DNA of 64,000 nucleotides from CBDATA01 sp965202845 (GTDB lineage Bacteria; Acidobacteriota; Vicinamibacteria; Marinacidobacterales; Marinacidobacteraceae): positions 1,550,001 through 1,614,000 of the forward strand of contig OZ241856.1 in NCBI GenBank assembly GCA_965202845.1, in the 5' to 3' direction. The notes beneath the pieces were generated by a model. The model had not been told where the DNA came from. It did no database searches and saw only the letters and a list, made by a program, of their open reading frames with translations. Below are positions 51,659 through 61,842 of this stretch, piece by piece; position 1 is the stretch's first letter, and the number at the start of each line of letters is the position of its first letter. Made by a program: the position numbers and the translations under genes.

Positions 51659-53545
51659 TTAGCCGCCCTCCGGGAGCGCGAACGCGACCAGCTTGTTGCC
51701 CTGGCCGCGCCCCACCGCGACCGCCACGAACTGCCGCCCGGAAGGCGTCTCCCAGGTCATCGGGTTCGCGTAGGAGCTCGCTCCCAGCGGATGGGCCCAG
51801 AGCTCCTCGCCGGTGGTCTTGTCGAAGGCGAAGATATGGTCGGCGCCGCCGGTGAGGAACACCAGACCGCCGCCGGTCACCATCGGTCCGGGAGCGCCGA
51901 CGACGCCCAGCCGCGCGTCCCCCAGGTCCACGCCCTCGAGCGCGGGGTGGTTCCGCGCCAGCGGGTTGTTCCCGGCGGGAACCTGGAACAGATGCTCGCC
52001 GGTGTCCAGGTCGATGGCGGTGAGGGTGCCCCAGGGGGGCCGGTTGATCGGCAGCCCGTTCGGCAGGTTGAGCGCCCGGCGGTCCCGGTCGAGGAAATAC
52101 CGCCCCTCGACCTGGTCCGGGTTCGCCTCGGCCATGGCGAGCAGCGAGGGGAACTCGTTGGCCTTGATGTAGACCACGCCGGTCTCCGGGTCGGCGGCGG
52201 CGCCTCCCCAGTTGGCCCCGCCGAGGATCCCCGGATTGGCGATGGAGCCCTGCATCGAGGGCGGGGTGTAGATGCCGCCCATCCGGTACTGGCGGACGAT
52301 GGCGAGCGCCTCCTCCCGGAGCTCTTCGGTGAAGGCGATCACGTCCTCTTCGGAGAAGCCCTGGCGCGCGAAGGGCGCCGGGCGGGTCGGGAACGGCTGG
52401 GTCGCCGCCGCCCGTTCGCCGGGGACGTCGCTCGCCGGCACCGGACGGTCCTCGATCGGCCAGACCGGCTCGCCGGTCACCCGGTCGAAGACATAGAGGA
52501 ACCCGGTCTTGGCGGGCGCCGCCACCGCGTCGATCTCGCGGCCGTCCACCCGGATGGCGAGCAGGGTCGGCGCCGCCGGCAGGTCGTAGTCCCAGAGGCC
52601 GTGGCGCACCGTCTGGAAGTGCCAGACGCGCTCGCCGGTGCGGGCGTCCAGGCAGACGATGGATTCGGCGAAGAGGTTGTCCCCAAGCCGCTCCCCGCCG
52701 TAGTAGTCGTTGCTGGGGGTTCCCACCGGCAGGTAGAGCAGGCCGCGTTCGGCGTCCAGCGACATCGGCGCCCATACATTGGTATGCCCCACCCGGTCCC
52801 AGGCGCCGTCCTCCCAGGTGTCGTTGCCGAACTCGCCGGGCTGGGGGATCAGGTTGAAGGACCACGCCAGCTCCCCGGTGCGGGCGTGGAAGGCCTGCAC
52901 GTTGCCCGGCGGGTCGCGCTCGTAGACGAAGCGGTCCCAGACCCCGTTGCCCAGGATCACCAGGTCCTCGAACACCACCGGCGGCGAGGTCTGGGTGTAG
53001 TGGAGCCGGTTGATCGGCCAGAGGAGCTGCGCGGTCAGATCGATCTCCCCGCCCTGCCCGAAGGACGCATCCGGCTCGCCGGTGACCGCGTCGATGGAGA
53101 GGAGCCGCCAGCGGCTGTTCAGGAACACCCGCCGTTCGCCGTCGCCCTCCCAGAGCGCCACCCCCCGGTGGACGAAGCCGGTTCCGTTCGGAACCTGCCC
53201 CCATTCGGTGATCCGCGGGTCAAAGGTCCAGATCGGCGTCCCGGTCTCCGGGTCCAGCGCCACGACCCGGTTGTACGAGGTGCTCGCGTACAGAACCCCG
53301 TCCCGGACCACCGGGGTGTTCTCGAAGCTGCCGGGGCGCACCGGGTTGTCCGGAACCGGAAGCCGGGGGCCGGCGAGCGGCCCCTCGCCGGTGTCCCATT
53401 CCCAGACGATCTCCAGATCCGCCACGTTTCCGCGGTGCACCTGCGCCAGCGGCGAGTACTTGGTGGAGCCCTGGTCGGCGCCCCAAAAGGGCCACTCCAC
53501 CGGCGGCGGCTGGGCGGCTGCCGCAAGAAGAAAGAAGAAGAGCAT
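51659..53545 (-). CDS. PQQ-dependent dehydrogenase, exported
   Basis: This 628-residue beta-propeller enzyme has a signal peptide (LFFFLLAAAAQPPP). It resembles membrane or soluble glucose/alcohol dehydrogenases that use pyrroloquinoline quinone. Propeller repeats with tryptophan-docking motifs recur (ALDPETGTPIWTFDP, CLDARTGERVWHFQT, AFDKTTGEELWAHPL). Substrate-pocket segments include NPGILGGANWGGAAADPETG. No cytochrome c domain is attached. No PQQ synthesis genes are in the window, so the cofactor may come from elsewhere. It lies 7 bp after the EgtB-like gene. Confidence 0.9.
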   Translation of the reverse strand: MLFFFLLAAAAQPPPVEWPFWGADQGSTKYSPLAQVHRGNVADLEIVWEWDTGEGPLAGPRLPVPDNPVRPGSFENTPVVRDGVLYASTSYNRVVALDPETGTPIWTFDPRITEWGQVPNGTGFVHRGVALWEGDGERRVFLNSRWRLLSIDAVTGEPDASFGQGGEIDLTAQLLWPINRLHYTQTSPPVVFEDLVILGNGVWDRFVYERDPPGNVQAFHARTGELAWSFNLIPQPGEFGNDTWEDGAWDRVGHTNVWAPMSLDAERGLLYLPVGTPSNDYYGGERLGDNLFAESIVCLDARTGERVWHFQTVRHGLWDYDLPAAPTLLAIRVDGREIDAVAAPAKTGFLYVFDRVTGEPVWPIEDRPVPASDVPGERAAATQPFPTRPAPFARQGFSEEDVIAFTEELREEALAIVRQYRMGGIYTPPSMQGSIANPGILGGANWGGAAADPETGVVYIKANEFPSLLAMAEANPDQVEGRYFLDRDRRALNLPNGLPINRPPWGTLTAIDLDTGEHLFQVPAGNNPLARNHPALEGVDLGDARLGVVGAPGPMVTGGGLVFLTGGADHIFAFDKTTGEELWAHPLGASSYANPMTWETPSGRQFVAVAVGRGQGNKLVAFALPEGG

Positions 53546-53552
53546 GGGCGTT

Positions 53553-54677
53553 TCAGGCGGCGCGCGCCAGGCGAATTCCGGTGCAATGCCACCGGGTCAT
53601 GGGGCGGAGGCCGCGCCGGGAGCTGGCGCGGAGGTGGGTTCCGGAGGTGAGGCAGGAGCCGCCGCGGACCGCCATCCGTCCGGGCGAGAAGTCCTCCGGC
53701 GGGCGCTGGGTTCCGGGCCAGGGTTCGAACCCGCTCAAGGTCCATTCCCAGACGTCGCCGTACATCTGCCGCCCGCCAGCCGGGAGCGGCGCGAACCGCC
53801 CGCTCTCCAGCAGGTTCCCGGAGGGTTCCAAGGCGCTCGCCACCGCCTCCCACTCGAACTCGGTGGGAAGCCGGCGCTCCCGCCAGCGGGCGAAGGCGTC
53901 CGCTTCGAAGAAGCTGAGGTGGGCCACCGGCGCGTCCAGCGCGAGCGGCTGCAGACCGCCGCCCAGGGTGTACTCCTCGCCCTCCGGCGTCCAATAGGCC
54001 GGCCTTTCCCGGGACAAGACCCGCCAGCCATCCCGAAGCCATATCCGCTCCTCCCGGTAGCCGCCGTCCTCGACGAACTCCAGGTACTCCCGGTTGGTGA
54101 CCAGCCGGGAGGCGATCCGGAAGGGGTCCACCCGGCACTGATGGCGGGGGGTCTCCGCCCCGGCGACGAAGGGGCCCGGGTCCCGCCCGATGTCCACAGT
54201 TCCGCCGGGAAATTCCAGAAAGCGGAGCGGAGGCGTCTCCCCGGGCGGCGGCGCGGGAAGATCGGGGTAGACCGGCGGCGCCAGCGGGCTGGCGGAGAAC
54301 AAACGCTTGAGGCCGGCCAGCAGCGACTCCAGCTGCTCCTCCTCGTGGAGCAGCGCGAGGCCCAGGCTCGCCTGCGCCTTGGCGTCGACCCCGGCCTCGA
54401 GCCGCTCCCGGACCTCCCGATCCACCGCGTGGCGATAGTCCAGGATCTCGGCGACGGTGGGCCGGGGGAATCCGCCGCAAGGAGGCGGTTCCGCGAAGAT
54501 TCGGGACTGGCGATCCCGCCCGAGGAAGTGGGTTTCCAGGAACCAGGTCGTCCGCCCCAGACGCCACTTGGCGGGCGGCGAACCAGAGGCCAGATCGTCG
54601 GGTTCCAGCGGCCGGATCAGCCGTTCGGTGCGTTCCCGGGTCTCCCGAAACAACTCGGTCAGAGGCAATTCGGGCAC
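53553..54677 (-). CDS. EgtB-like DinB/FGE-sulfatase domain protein with eroded iron site
   Basis: This 374-residue protein has the EgtB layout of an N-terminal DinB-like helix bundle and a C-terminal formylglycine-generating-enzyme fold (LPTEFEWEAVASALEPSGNL, MYGDVWEWTLSGFEPWPG, MAVRGGSCLTSGTHLRASSR). EgtB makes the sulfoxide bond in ergothioneine synthesis using iron held by three His. The usual KWHLxHTTWFFE is KWRLGRTTWFLE, and the usual HExQHxE is HEEEQLE. Only one of the three expected His remains. The GTG at 54677 is the start best fitting family length. Catalysis as a sulfoxide synthase looks doubtful. Confidence 0.82.
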   Translation of the reverse strand: MPELPLTELFRETRERTERLIRPLEPDDLASGSPPAKWRLGRTTWFLETHFLGRDRQSRIFAEPPPCGGFPRPTVAEILDYRHAVDREVRERLEAGVDAKAQASLGLALLHEEEQLESLLAGLKRLFSASPLAPPVYPDLPAPPPGETPPLRFLEFPGGTVDIGRDPGPFVAGAETPRHQCRVDPFRIASRLVTNREYLEFVEDGGYREERIWLRDGWRVLSRERPAYWTPEGEEYTLGGGLQPLALDAPVAHLSFFEADAFARWRERRLPTEFEWEAVASALEPSGNLLESGRFAPLPAGGRQMYGDVWEWTLSGFEPWPGTQRPPEDFSPGRMAVRGGSCLTSGTHLRASSRRGLRPMTRWHCTGIRLARAA

Positions 54678-54710
54678 GGGGAAACCGCATAACGTACCCC
54701 AGGTCCGGCG

Positions 54711-54782
54711 GGGCGGTTGGCTCAGCGGCAGAGCGCCTGCTTTACGCGCAGGTGGTCGCAGGTTCGAATCCTGCACCGCCCA
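54711..54782 (+). tRNA. tRNA-Val (anticodon UAC)
   Basis: A complete 72-nt cloverleaf is seen. The acceptor stem GGGCGGT pairs with ACCGCCC, the D arm is GCTC/GAGC, and the anticodon stem CCTGC/GCAGG encloses loop TTTACGC with anticodon TAC. The T arm GCAGG/CCTGC encloses TTCGAAT, and the discriminator base is A. CCA is not encoded. The gene lies between the divergent EgtB-like and DUF5916 genes. Confidence 0.95.
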
Positions 54783-54816
54783 CGCCATTCGGCTACCATG
54801 CCCCCCAGATTCGGTC

Positions 54817-57174
54817 ATGGTGTCACGCTTGGGCGGCCGGCGGCGGTCGTGGTTCCCGATTCCGGTGTTGGCGGCGGGGTGCGCCCTTTTGGCGGCGTCC
54901 CATCCGGAGGACCGGCGCGTCGATTTCGACCAGGACCTCGGCGGCCGGCTGCGGCAGGACAATCTCCCGCTTGCGGAAGACCTGATGCGCCGTTTCGAGG
55001 GCGCGCCGGCGCCGGTCGGGATGGAGACCGAGAGCCGGGACGCCGACGGCCGGGTCACGCTCCGCGCGTTCCCGCTTTCGACCCCGATCCGGGTGGACGG
55101 AGTGCTGGACGATGCGGTGTACGAACAGGTGATCCCGGCGGACGGGTTCACCCAGCAGGAGCCGGACGAGGGCGCGCCGGCTTCGGAGACCACCCGGGTC
55201 TGGGTGCTCCACGACGCCGACAGCCTCTACATCGCCGCCGAGATGGAGGAAAGCCGGGAAAACAACCTCCGCGCCACCGAGATGCGCCGGGACCACCGGG
55301 AGATCGGCTGGAACGACAGCTTTTCGGTGATCCTCGACACCTTCTACGACCGGCGGAACGGCTTCCTGTTCGTGACCAACGAGCTCGGCGGGCTCGCCGA
55401 CGGCCAGGTCACCGACGAGCGGAACACGAACAACGACTGGAACACGGTGTGGTGGTCCAGGGGCGCCCGTTCGGAGCGCGGCTGGACGGTGGAGATGCGG
55501 ATTCCCTTCCGCTCGCTCCGCTACCCCCGGGGCGGGCCGCAGCTCTGGGGCATCAACTTCCGCCGCGTGATCAAGCACCGCAACGAGCGGGTCTTTCTCA
55601 CTCCGATGTCGCAGGCGTACAACCGGAACGCGCTGCAGCGGCTCTCCGAGGCCGCCACCCTGGTGGGCCTCACGGCGCCGCCGGGGTCCCGTCGCATGGA
55701 GTTCAAGCCCTACGCCATCGGGTCCCGATCCGACCGTCCGCCGGACGACGTGTACGGCGACTGGTCCGGGAACGTCGGCGCCGACTTCAAGGTGGGCATC
55801 ACCGAGGGGATCACCGCCGATCTGACCTGGAACACCGACTTCGCCCAGGTCGAGGACGACGAGAGCCAGGTCAACCTCAGCCGGTTCAGCCTGTTCTTCC
55901 CGGAGAAGCGCGAGTTCTTCCTCGAGGGCCAGGGCGTCTTCGACTTCGGCGGCCGCCAGACCGGGTGGCGGGGCGGCGGGGGCGGCGGCTCCGACGTGCC
56001 CATCCCGTTCTTCAGCCGCCGCATCGGGATCGCGGATGGTGAGGCGGTGCCGATCCTGGGCGGCGCCCGGCTCCACGGACGCGCCGGCGACTACACGATG
56101 GGGCTGGTGAACATGCAGACCCGCAGCCACGGGAGCGCCGCGGCGGAAAGCACGAATTTCACCGCCGTCCGGCTCAAGCGCGACGTGTTCGCCCGCAGCA
56201 ACGTCGGGGTGATCGCCACCCACCGGAACGTGAATCTCGACGGCGGCGGCGCCAACTCGCTGTACGGAGTGGACGGGAACTTCGCTCCCACCGAGCACCT
56301 GCGCGTGAACGCCTACTACATGGAGACCCGGGACGCCGGCGAAGCGTCGGGACTCGACACGGCGAGCTACCGCGGGCAGCTCCGCTACGACACCGACTTG
56401 ATCCGGTTCGGCGCCGAGCGCCTCCACCTGGGCGAGGACTTCAACCCGGAGATGGGGTTCGTCCGCCGCCGCGCCTTCGACAAGAACGGCGGGACGTTCA
56501 CCTTCGCGCCCCGGATCCGGGGAAGCCGCCACGTCCGCCAGCTGGAGTTCGAGCTGCGGGGCGAGGACTTCCGCCGGCCCGACGGGGAGATGGAGACGCG
56601 GGAGCTCCAGCTGGACGCCACCGCCATCCTCGAGAGCGGCGATCGTCTGATGATGGACTACACCCGCACCACCGAGGATTTGCTGGAGGGGTTCGATCTC
56701 GGCGACGACGTGGGCGTTCCGGCGGGGCGCTACCAGTTCTCCCGCGCCAGCGCGCGGATATGGCTCGGCACTCACCGCCGGGTGAACGGCTTCCTGCGCT
56801 ACGAATTCGGGTCCTTTTTCGGCGGAACCCGCCGCCAGGCGTCCTACGGGGGCCGGGTCACCGCTTCTTCGCAGATCGCGCTGGAGCCGAACCTGAGCCT
56901 CAACTGGGTGGATGTACCGGACGGCGAACTCACCACCGCGCTCGCCCGGCTGCGCGCGACGTACACCCTCTCGCCGCGCGCCTTCATCTCGGCGCTGGGG
57001 CAGTACAACTCCGCCGATGCGCTCGCCTCGCTGAACGTGCGGCTTCGCTGGGAATACGAACCGGGAAGCGACCTGTTCGTGGTCTTCAGCACCGCCCGCG
57101 ACGGACTGGACGGGACCACTGCGCTGCGCGACCGGACGCTGGTGGTGAAGATGACCCGCCTGATGCGGTTCTGA
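54817..57174 (+). CDS. DUF5916 outer-membrane-type protein with CBM9-like N-terminus
   Basis: This 785-residue exported protein has a signal segment (PIPVLAAGCALLAAS). Residues about 85-260 form a family-9 carbohydrate-binding-like sandwich (IRVDGVLDDAVYEQV, RVWVLHDADSLYIAAEM, EMRIPFRSLRYPRGG). The rest is a predicted DUF5916 beta-barrel ending in aromatic strands (LRWEYEPGSDLFVVFS...MTRLMRF), with the terminal Phe typical of outer-membrane proteins. LFFPEKREFFLEGQGVFDFG is the family signature. The role is unknown. It is followed 17 bp later by a paralogue. Confidence 0.88.
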   Translation: MVSRLGGRRRSWFPIPVLAAGCALLAASHPEDRRVDFDQDLGGRLRQDNLPLAEDLMRRFEGAPAPVGMETESRDADGRVTLRAFPLSTPIRVDGVLDDAVYEQVIPADGFTQQEPDEGAPASETTRVWVLHDADSLYIAAEMEESRENNLRATEMRRDHREIGWNDSFSVILDTFYDRRNGFLFVTNELGGLADGQVTDERNTNNDWNTVWWSRGARSERGWTVEMRIPFRSLRYPRGGPQLWGINFRRVIKHRNERVFLTPMSQAYNRNALQRLSEAATLVGLTAPPGSRRMEFKPYAIGSRSDRPPDDVYGDWSGNVGADFKVGITEGITADLTWNTDFAQVEDDESQVNLSRFSLFFPEKREFFLEGQGVFDFGGRQTGWRGGGGGGSDVPIPFFSRRIGIADGEAVPILGGARLHGRAGDYTMGLVNMQTRSHGSAAAESTNFTAVRLKRDVFARSNVGVIATHRNVNLDGGGANSLYGVDGNFAPTEHLRVNAYYMETRDAGEASGLDTASYRGQLRYDTDLIRFGAERLHLGEDFNPEMGFVRRRAFDKNGGTFTFAPRIRGSRHVRQLEFELRGEDFRRPDGEMETRELQLDATAILESGDRLMMDYTRTTEDLLEGFDLGDDVGVPAGRYQFSRASARIWLGTHRRVNGFLRYEFGSFFGGTRRQASYGGRVTASSQIALEPNLSLNWVDVPDGELTTALARLRATYTLSPRAFISALGQYNSADALASLNVRLRWEYEPGSDLFVVFSTARDGLDGTTALRDRTLVVKMTRLMRF

Positions 57175-57381
57175 CCGCCCGGGTGGGCCGCATGAGCCGC
57201 TTCGCGGGCGGCGGACTCCTGGCGCTGGGGCTTGCCTCCGCGGTCATGGCGCAGGGGAACGGCGCGGCGCCGGAGATGGTGAGCCGGGACGCCCAGGGCG
57301 GGGTCACCATGCGCGCCGTCCGGCTGGACGAGCCGCTGGTCTTCGACGGCCGGCTGGACGATGCGATCTACCAGCGGGTGC

Positions 57382-59290
57382 CCCAAATCGGCGAGCTAAT
57401 CTTTTTTCGGACTGAAAATCGTCTTTCGGGAGGGCGAGCCGGCCGTTTCCGGCCTCCGCGGGCGCCAAGAACCGCCTTTTGAGGCGGGTCGGGAGGCGGA
57501 TCTGCCGCAATTGGGCGCTGGTTGGACGGGTTTTGTGACCTGCGGGCGCACCTTCCCCTCAAAAACCGGGGGAAACGTCCTGCCGAAGCCCCGGGTCAGC
57601 CGGGGACGGGCGTCGGGGGCGACGTGGCGCGTTTCAAGCGCTGGAACGCCGCCAACAGCCGCGCCCCGTCCGCGTCGAACACCAGCTTGAACCGGCGACC
57701 ATGCCGCACCAAGCGAGCCGCCAGATGGAGCCACACCGCGCGCAACCGCTTCATTCGCGCCCAGAGCCATTCGGGGCCATAGGCTGTGCGGCACGCCAGC
57801 GCCATCACATTCATCGTCAACGCCGCCAGCCAAAGCCAGGCCGCATTCGCCCCGAACCGACCCGACGGCATCATCCCGCCCGCAAGGTCCGACTTGAGCG
57901 CCGAGTGAACCTGCTCCCCCCGACCACAGCGTTCATGCGCCGCCCGAACCACCTCACCGGCCTCCATGACCTCAAGCCCGTTCGCCCGCTCCAGCGGCAG
58001 CGCGTCCGGCGCCGGGAAGTTGGTCAGGTAGGCGCGGAAACGGTAAGACGGCTTGCCGTCCGCCGCCGGGCGTTCGCTTTCCCCAAAGCCCAGATTCCAG
58101 GGAATCGGGCGCCGAGTCGCCACATAACGGATCACGTCCTCCGGCCTCGAACGGGCGTCCATGTTCGAGACGAAGGGCAACTCGGCGCATTCCAGGTCGC
58201 CTGCTTCATCACCCGACGCCGGCTCGATTCCCGACGCTACCGGGCTCCAAGCATCCTCGGGAAGTCGCTTCACTTCCTCCAGAAGCGCCTTGGAAAGGGT
58301 GGCGCCGGCGATCAACCCCACGACCCTGAAACGCCGCGTCCTTTCGCTGCGCCGCGCCGGATTGTTGCACGCCCGGATCACAGCCTCCTGGTGGCCCGCC
58401 CCATCGGTTCGAAGCGTGACCCGCTCCACCACGGCGGGCAACTGCGCCAGCGTCTCGTCCAGGGCGCGCGCGTTGTCCAGCGAAGCCGGAACGTTCCCGT
58501 CGCGGAACTCCAGCCACGGCGTCATCCCGAGCTCGCGGCAGAACGCGATCAGCGGCTGGTAGCCCCGCTCTCCCGGAACCTCGCCCGTCGCCGCCCGGTA
58601 GGTGGGCCAGCACTCCCGCTTCCCCGAAGCGATGATCGTGGCGTCCAAGTCCAGCGTCAACGCCTTCGGGATCTTCTTCCAAGGTCCGAAGTTCATCAGA
58701 CGCCGGTTCACCTTCCGGAACAGTTCGTGGCGCTCGGTGTGGGGCGCGAGATAGGCGGTTCCCCGCTCCCGCTCCCCATCGTGCGCCCCCTCCACATGGA
58801 AGCGATCCAGCCAGTCCCGGATCGAGCGCGCCGAAGGAAAGCAGCGATCCCGCCCGCCCCGGAAGCGGGCGCGGAGCACTCGCCGCGGCATCCCGAACAG
58901 CTGCGGCTCGAAACGCCGCACCAGCTGGCGCAGTCCCCGGTCGGCCTCCAGTTGGTTGATGTCGGCCGCCCGGTCGAGGCCGGCGACGTTCAAGGACATC
59001 ACCGCCAGGATCATCTGTCCGTCGGTCCAACCTTGCGACGGGCCGCCTTTCGTGTGCCCGAGGCCGACGAGGATGCGCCCCCGCGCCAGCAGTTCGAGCA
59101 GCAACACGATGCCGCCGCGCGCGGTGAAGGCCGGACCGTCGGGCGCGACCTCGAGCTTGATCGGAGAGCGGAAACGTGGGAATATGACTTCACCCGGCTG
59201 GTGATGCCTCTTGGGGCGTTTTTTCTGCATAACCCATTGTACGTCAATGGTCCAGCCGGGTACAACCCCTTTTTGCTCGCCGATCTAGGG
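57382..59290 (-). mobile_element. IS1380-family insertion sequence (1909 bp)
   Basis: The terminal inverted repeats begin CCC and share ATCGGCGAGC, with a one-base length difference (CCCAAATCGGCGAGC at the left, CCCTAGATCGGCGAGC at the right read inward). The element is flanked by a 4-bp direct repeat GTGC (57378-57381 and 59291-59294), as expected for IS1380. It carries one transposase gene and inserts into the CBM9-like region of the DUF5916 gene. Confidence 0.85.
57596..59230 (-). CDS. IS1380-family transposase
   Basis: This 544-residue DDE transposase is of the IS4 superfamily. The first catalytic Asp is in LTLDLDATIIASGK. The second is likely in VTLRTDGAGHQEAV. The C-terminal YREK-like region is replaced by AHERCGRGEQVHSALKSDL, which supplies the Glu. 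The C-terminal tail WLWLAALTMNVMALACRTAYG is characteristic of IS1380 enzymes. The frame is intact. Confidence 0.92.
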   Translation of the reverse strand: MQKKRPKRHHQPGEVIFPRFRSPIKLEVAPDGPAFTARGGIVLLLELLARGRILVGLGHTKGGPSQGWTDGQMILAVMSLNVAGLDRAADINQLEADRGLRQLVRRFEPQLFGMPRRVLRARFRGGRDRCFPSARSIRDWLDRFHVEGAHDGERERGTAYLAPHTERHELFRKVNRRLMNFGPWKKIPKALTLDLDATIIASGKRECWPTYRAATGEVPGERGYQPLIAFCRELGMTPWLEFRDGNVPASLDNARALDETLAQLPAVVERVTLRTDGAGHQEAVIRACNNPARRSERTRRFRVVGLIAGATLSKALLEEVKRLPEDAWSPVASGIEPASGDEAGDLECAELPFVSNMDARSRPEDVIRYVATRRPIPWNLGFGESERPAADGKPSYRFRAYLTNFPAPDALPLERANGLEVMEAGEVVRAAHERCGRGEQVHSALKSDLAGGMMPSGRFGANAAWLWLAALTMNVMALACRTAYGPEWLWARMKRLRAVWLHLAARLVRHGRRFKLVFDADGARLLAAFQRLKRATSPPTPVPG

Positions 59291-61407
59291 GTGCCGGGGG
59301 TGGGCGGCTTCATCCAGGCGCTTCCGCTGGAGGGGGAGCCGGCCACCGAACCCACCGAAGTCTGGGTCTTCTTCGACGACGAGAACGTCTACGTCGCGGG
59401 ACGCAACTGGGACAGCCAGCCGGACCGGATGGTCGCCACCGAGATGCGGCGCGACAACTTCGGCATCTTCAACAACGAGAACCTCGCGGTCATCCTGGAC
59501 ACCTTCCACGACCAGCGGAACGCCTTCTTCTTCTACATGAACCCCATCGGGGGGTTCTTCGACGGGCTGATCGTGGACGAGCGGGATGTGAACCGGGACT
59601 GGACGGCGGTCTGGGACTCCCGGGCGGCGACCTTCGAGAACGGCTGGACGATGGAGATGCGGATTCCGTTCAAGACACTGCGCTATCCGCGGGGCGGCCC
59701 GCAGGTCTGGGGGATCAACTTCCGCCGGGTGGTGCGCTGGAAGAACGAATTCTCCTATCTGACCCGGGTTCCCGCATCGCTCGGCCCGCGCGGCATCACC
59801 AAGGTGAGTTCGGCGGGCACCCTGGTGGGGATCGAGGCGCCGGCCAGCTCCCGGCGTCTCGAAATCAAGCCCTATGCGACCGGGGACACCGCGGGGTTGC
59901 GGGATTCCGATGCGTCCTGGGATCGCAGCTACCACGCCGATTTCGGCGGCGACGCCAAGGTCGGGCTGACCAGCGGCCTCACCGCCGATCTCACCTGGAA
60001 CACCGACTTCGCGCAGGTCGAGGCGGACGCCCAGCAGGTCAACCTCACCCGGTTCAGCCTGTTCTTCCCGGAAAAGCGCGAGTTCTTCCTCGAGGGGCGC
60101 GGCATCTTCAACTTCGGCCCGGCCAGCCGGGCGCCCCCGGCCGGCTCCACCCGCAGCTTCGGCCCGCCGAGCAGCACCCCGGTGCTCTTCTTCAGCCGGA
60201 ACATCGGCCTCGCCGACGGCCAGGCGGTTCCGATCACCGCAGGCGGGCGGGTGAGCGGCCGGATCGGCGGTTTCAGCGTCGGCGCGCTGCAGATGCGCAC
60301 CGGGGAGGGCGACGCGGCGACCGCCGCCCCGGTGACCGACTTTTCGGTTCTGCGGATCAAGCGGGACATCCTCGAACGGAGCACGGTGGGGGCGATGGGC
60401 ACGTATCGCTCCCGGATGGCGGACGGCGGCGGCTGGAACGCCGCCTGGGGGTTGGACGCCCGCTTCGGGCTCTACGAGAACCTCGACATCGTGGGGTACG
60501 CCGCCTGGACCCGGGACGAGGAGGACGCCGAGCCGGGCATGAGCTATCTGGCCTCGCTGGACTACAACGGCGACCGCTACGGACTCCAGATGGAGCGCCT
60601 GATGGTGGGCGACGGATTCCACCCGGGGGTCGGCTTCCTGCGGCGGCGCGCCTTCCGCCGGAACTACGCGGAAGCCCGGTTCAGCCCGCGCCCCCGTTCC
60701 CTGCCCTGGCTCCGGCAGGTCGGCTGGACCGCCAGCATCGACTACACGACCGACAACGAGAACGTGCTGGAGACCCGGATCCTGAACGGGCGCTACGAGA
60801 TGGAGTTCGAGAACGGGGATCGGTTCCAGCTCAATCTGGTGCGGAACACCGAGGCGTTGAAGCAGGACTTCCTGCTCGGCGATCTGTCCACTCCGGTCGG
60901 CGTCTACGACTTCGACCACGTCCGCGCCAGCATCCAGGCGGGGCCGCAGCGGCGGATTTCGGGCAACCTCGCGTTCCAGCAGGGCGGCTTCTTTGACGGA
61001 ACGCGACGCGAGTTCTCATGGAGCGGGCGGATCGAGGCGATGACCCGGCTGACCTTCGAGCCGAGGGTCTCGCTGAACTGGATCGCGCTGCCGCGCGGCA
61101 ACTACGACACCCGGCTGATTTCGGCGCGGATCAACTACACGCTGTCGCCGCGCAGCTTCCTCGCCGCCTTCCTCCAGTACAACACCGCCGCCGACAGTCT
61201 CTCGTCCAACATCCGCTTCCGCTGGGAGTACGAACCGGGCAGCGACATCTTCCTGGTGTACAACTCGGTGCGCGACACCCTGCTGCCCGGCTACCCGGAG
61301 GACAACCAGAGTCTCATCCTGAAGTTCACCCGCCTCTTCCGCTTCTGACGGAACGGCACCGTCCAGTACCCGATCCTGTGTGGCATGGACGGGAAGTGAT
61401 GGAACCC

Positions 61408-61842
61408 TCAGTTTTCGTTTGCAGCGGAGATCAACGCCAAGCTGATGAGGACTCCTCCGAGGCTCCCGATGAGCGCGTGCTTCTGTTTCCGGGATTTGCT
61501 CTGATCCCGATATCCCATGCCGAAACACCTCCGTTCGCTCTCCGGGAGATTTTCGATGAGTATCAGCGGAGGATCCGATCCCGGAGCGACTGCCGCCCCC
61601 ACCAATCCGATGATAGGCACCAGTCCGAAGAGAAGCCAGCCGGTCCCGACGCCACTCTGATCGGCGACCAGTTTCCCATTGTTCCAATCATCGGACTGGT
61701 AACAGCCCCCTGACTGGCCCGCCCCCGATTGGCTTGAAGCGAGATCGAGCGGCGGAAGTTCGGCAATGAAGGCCTCCATGGATTTCTCCCAGGGTGCGGG
61801 CGCCGCCATGAGCAGCGCCAGAGACAACGCAACCAGATTCAT
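61408..61842 (-). CDS. Hypothetical small exported or membrane protein
   Basis: This protein of 144 residues begins with a hydrophobic signal or anchor (LVALSLALLMAAPAP). It has two further hydrophobic segments (GWLLFGLVPIIGLVGAAVAP and IGSLGGVLISLALISA) separated by a charged loop with ERRCFGMGYRDQSKSRKQ. No family was recognised. The codon pattern and segment order look protein-like. It is convergent with the DUF5916 gene. An alternative plus-strand reading across this stretch (61018-61713) has no such features. Confidence 0.65.
   Translation of the reverse strand: MNLVALSLALLMAAPAPWEKSMEAFIAELPPLDLASSQSGAGQSGGCYQSDDWNNGKLVADQSGVGTGWLLFGLVPIIGLVGAAVAPGSDPPLILIENLPESERRCFGMGYRDQSKSRKQKHALIGSLGGVLISLALISAANEN

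Larger units (their letters stand above)
57192..61348 (+). pseudogene. Second DUF5916 gene interrupted by an IS1380-family element
   Basis: The 5' part (57192-57381) encodes a signal peptide (GGLLALGLASAVMAQ) and the CBM9-like start, ending DGRLDDAIYQRV. The coding frame resumes at 59295 as PGVGGFIQALPLEGEPATEP and runs to a terminal Phe at 61348. Deleting the IS and one 4-bp GTGC duplication restores 2244 nt, a 747-residue protein with no frameshift. It is a paralogue of the upstream gene, sharing LFFPEKREFFLEGRGIFNFG and EYEPGSDIFLVYNS. The clean restoration argues for a recent insertion. Confidence 0.88.

Noticed and set aside
61018..61713. A 231-codon plus-strand frame crossing the end of the second DUF5916 gene
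   Set aside because: It overlaps the DUF5916 coding sequence out of frame and the minus-strand hypothetical gene. No domain or signal is seen.
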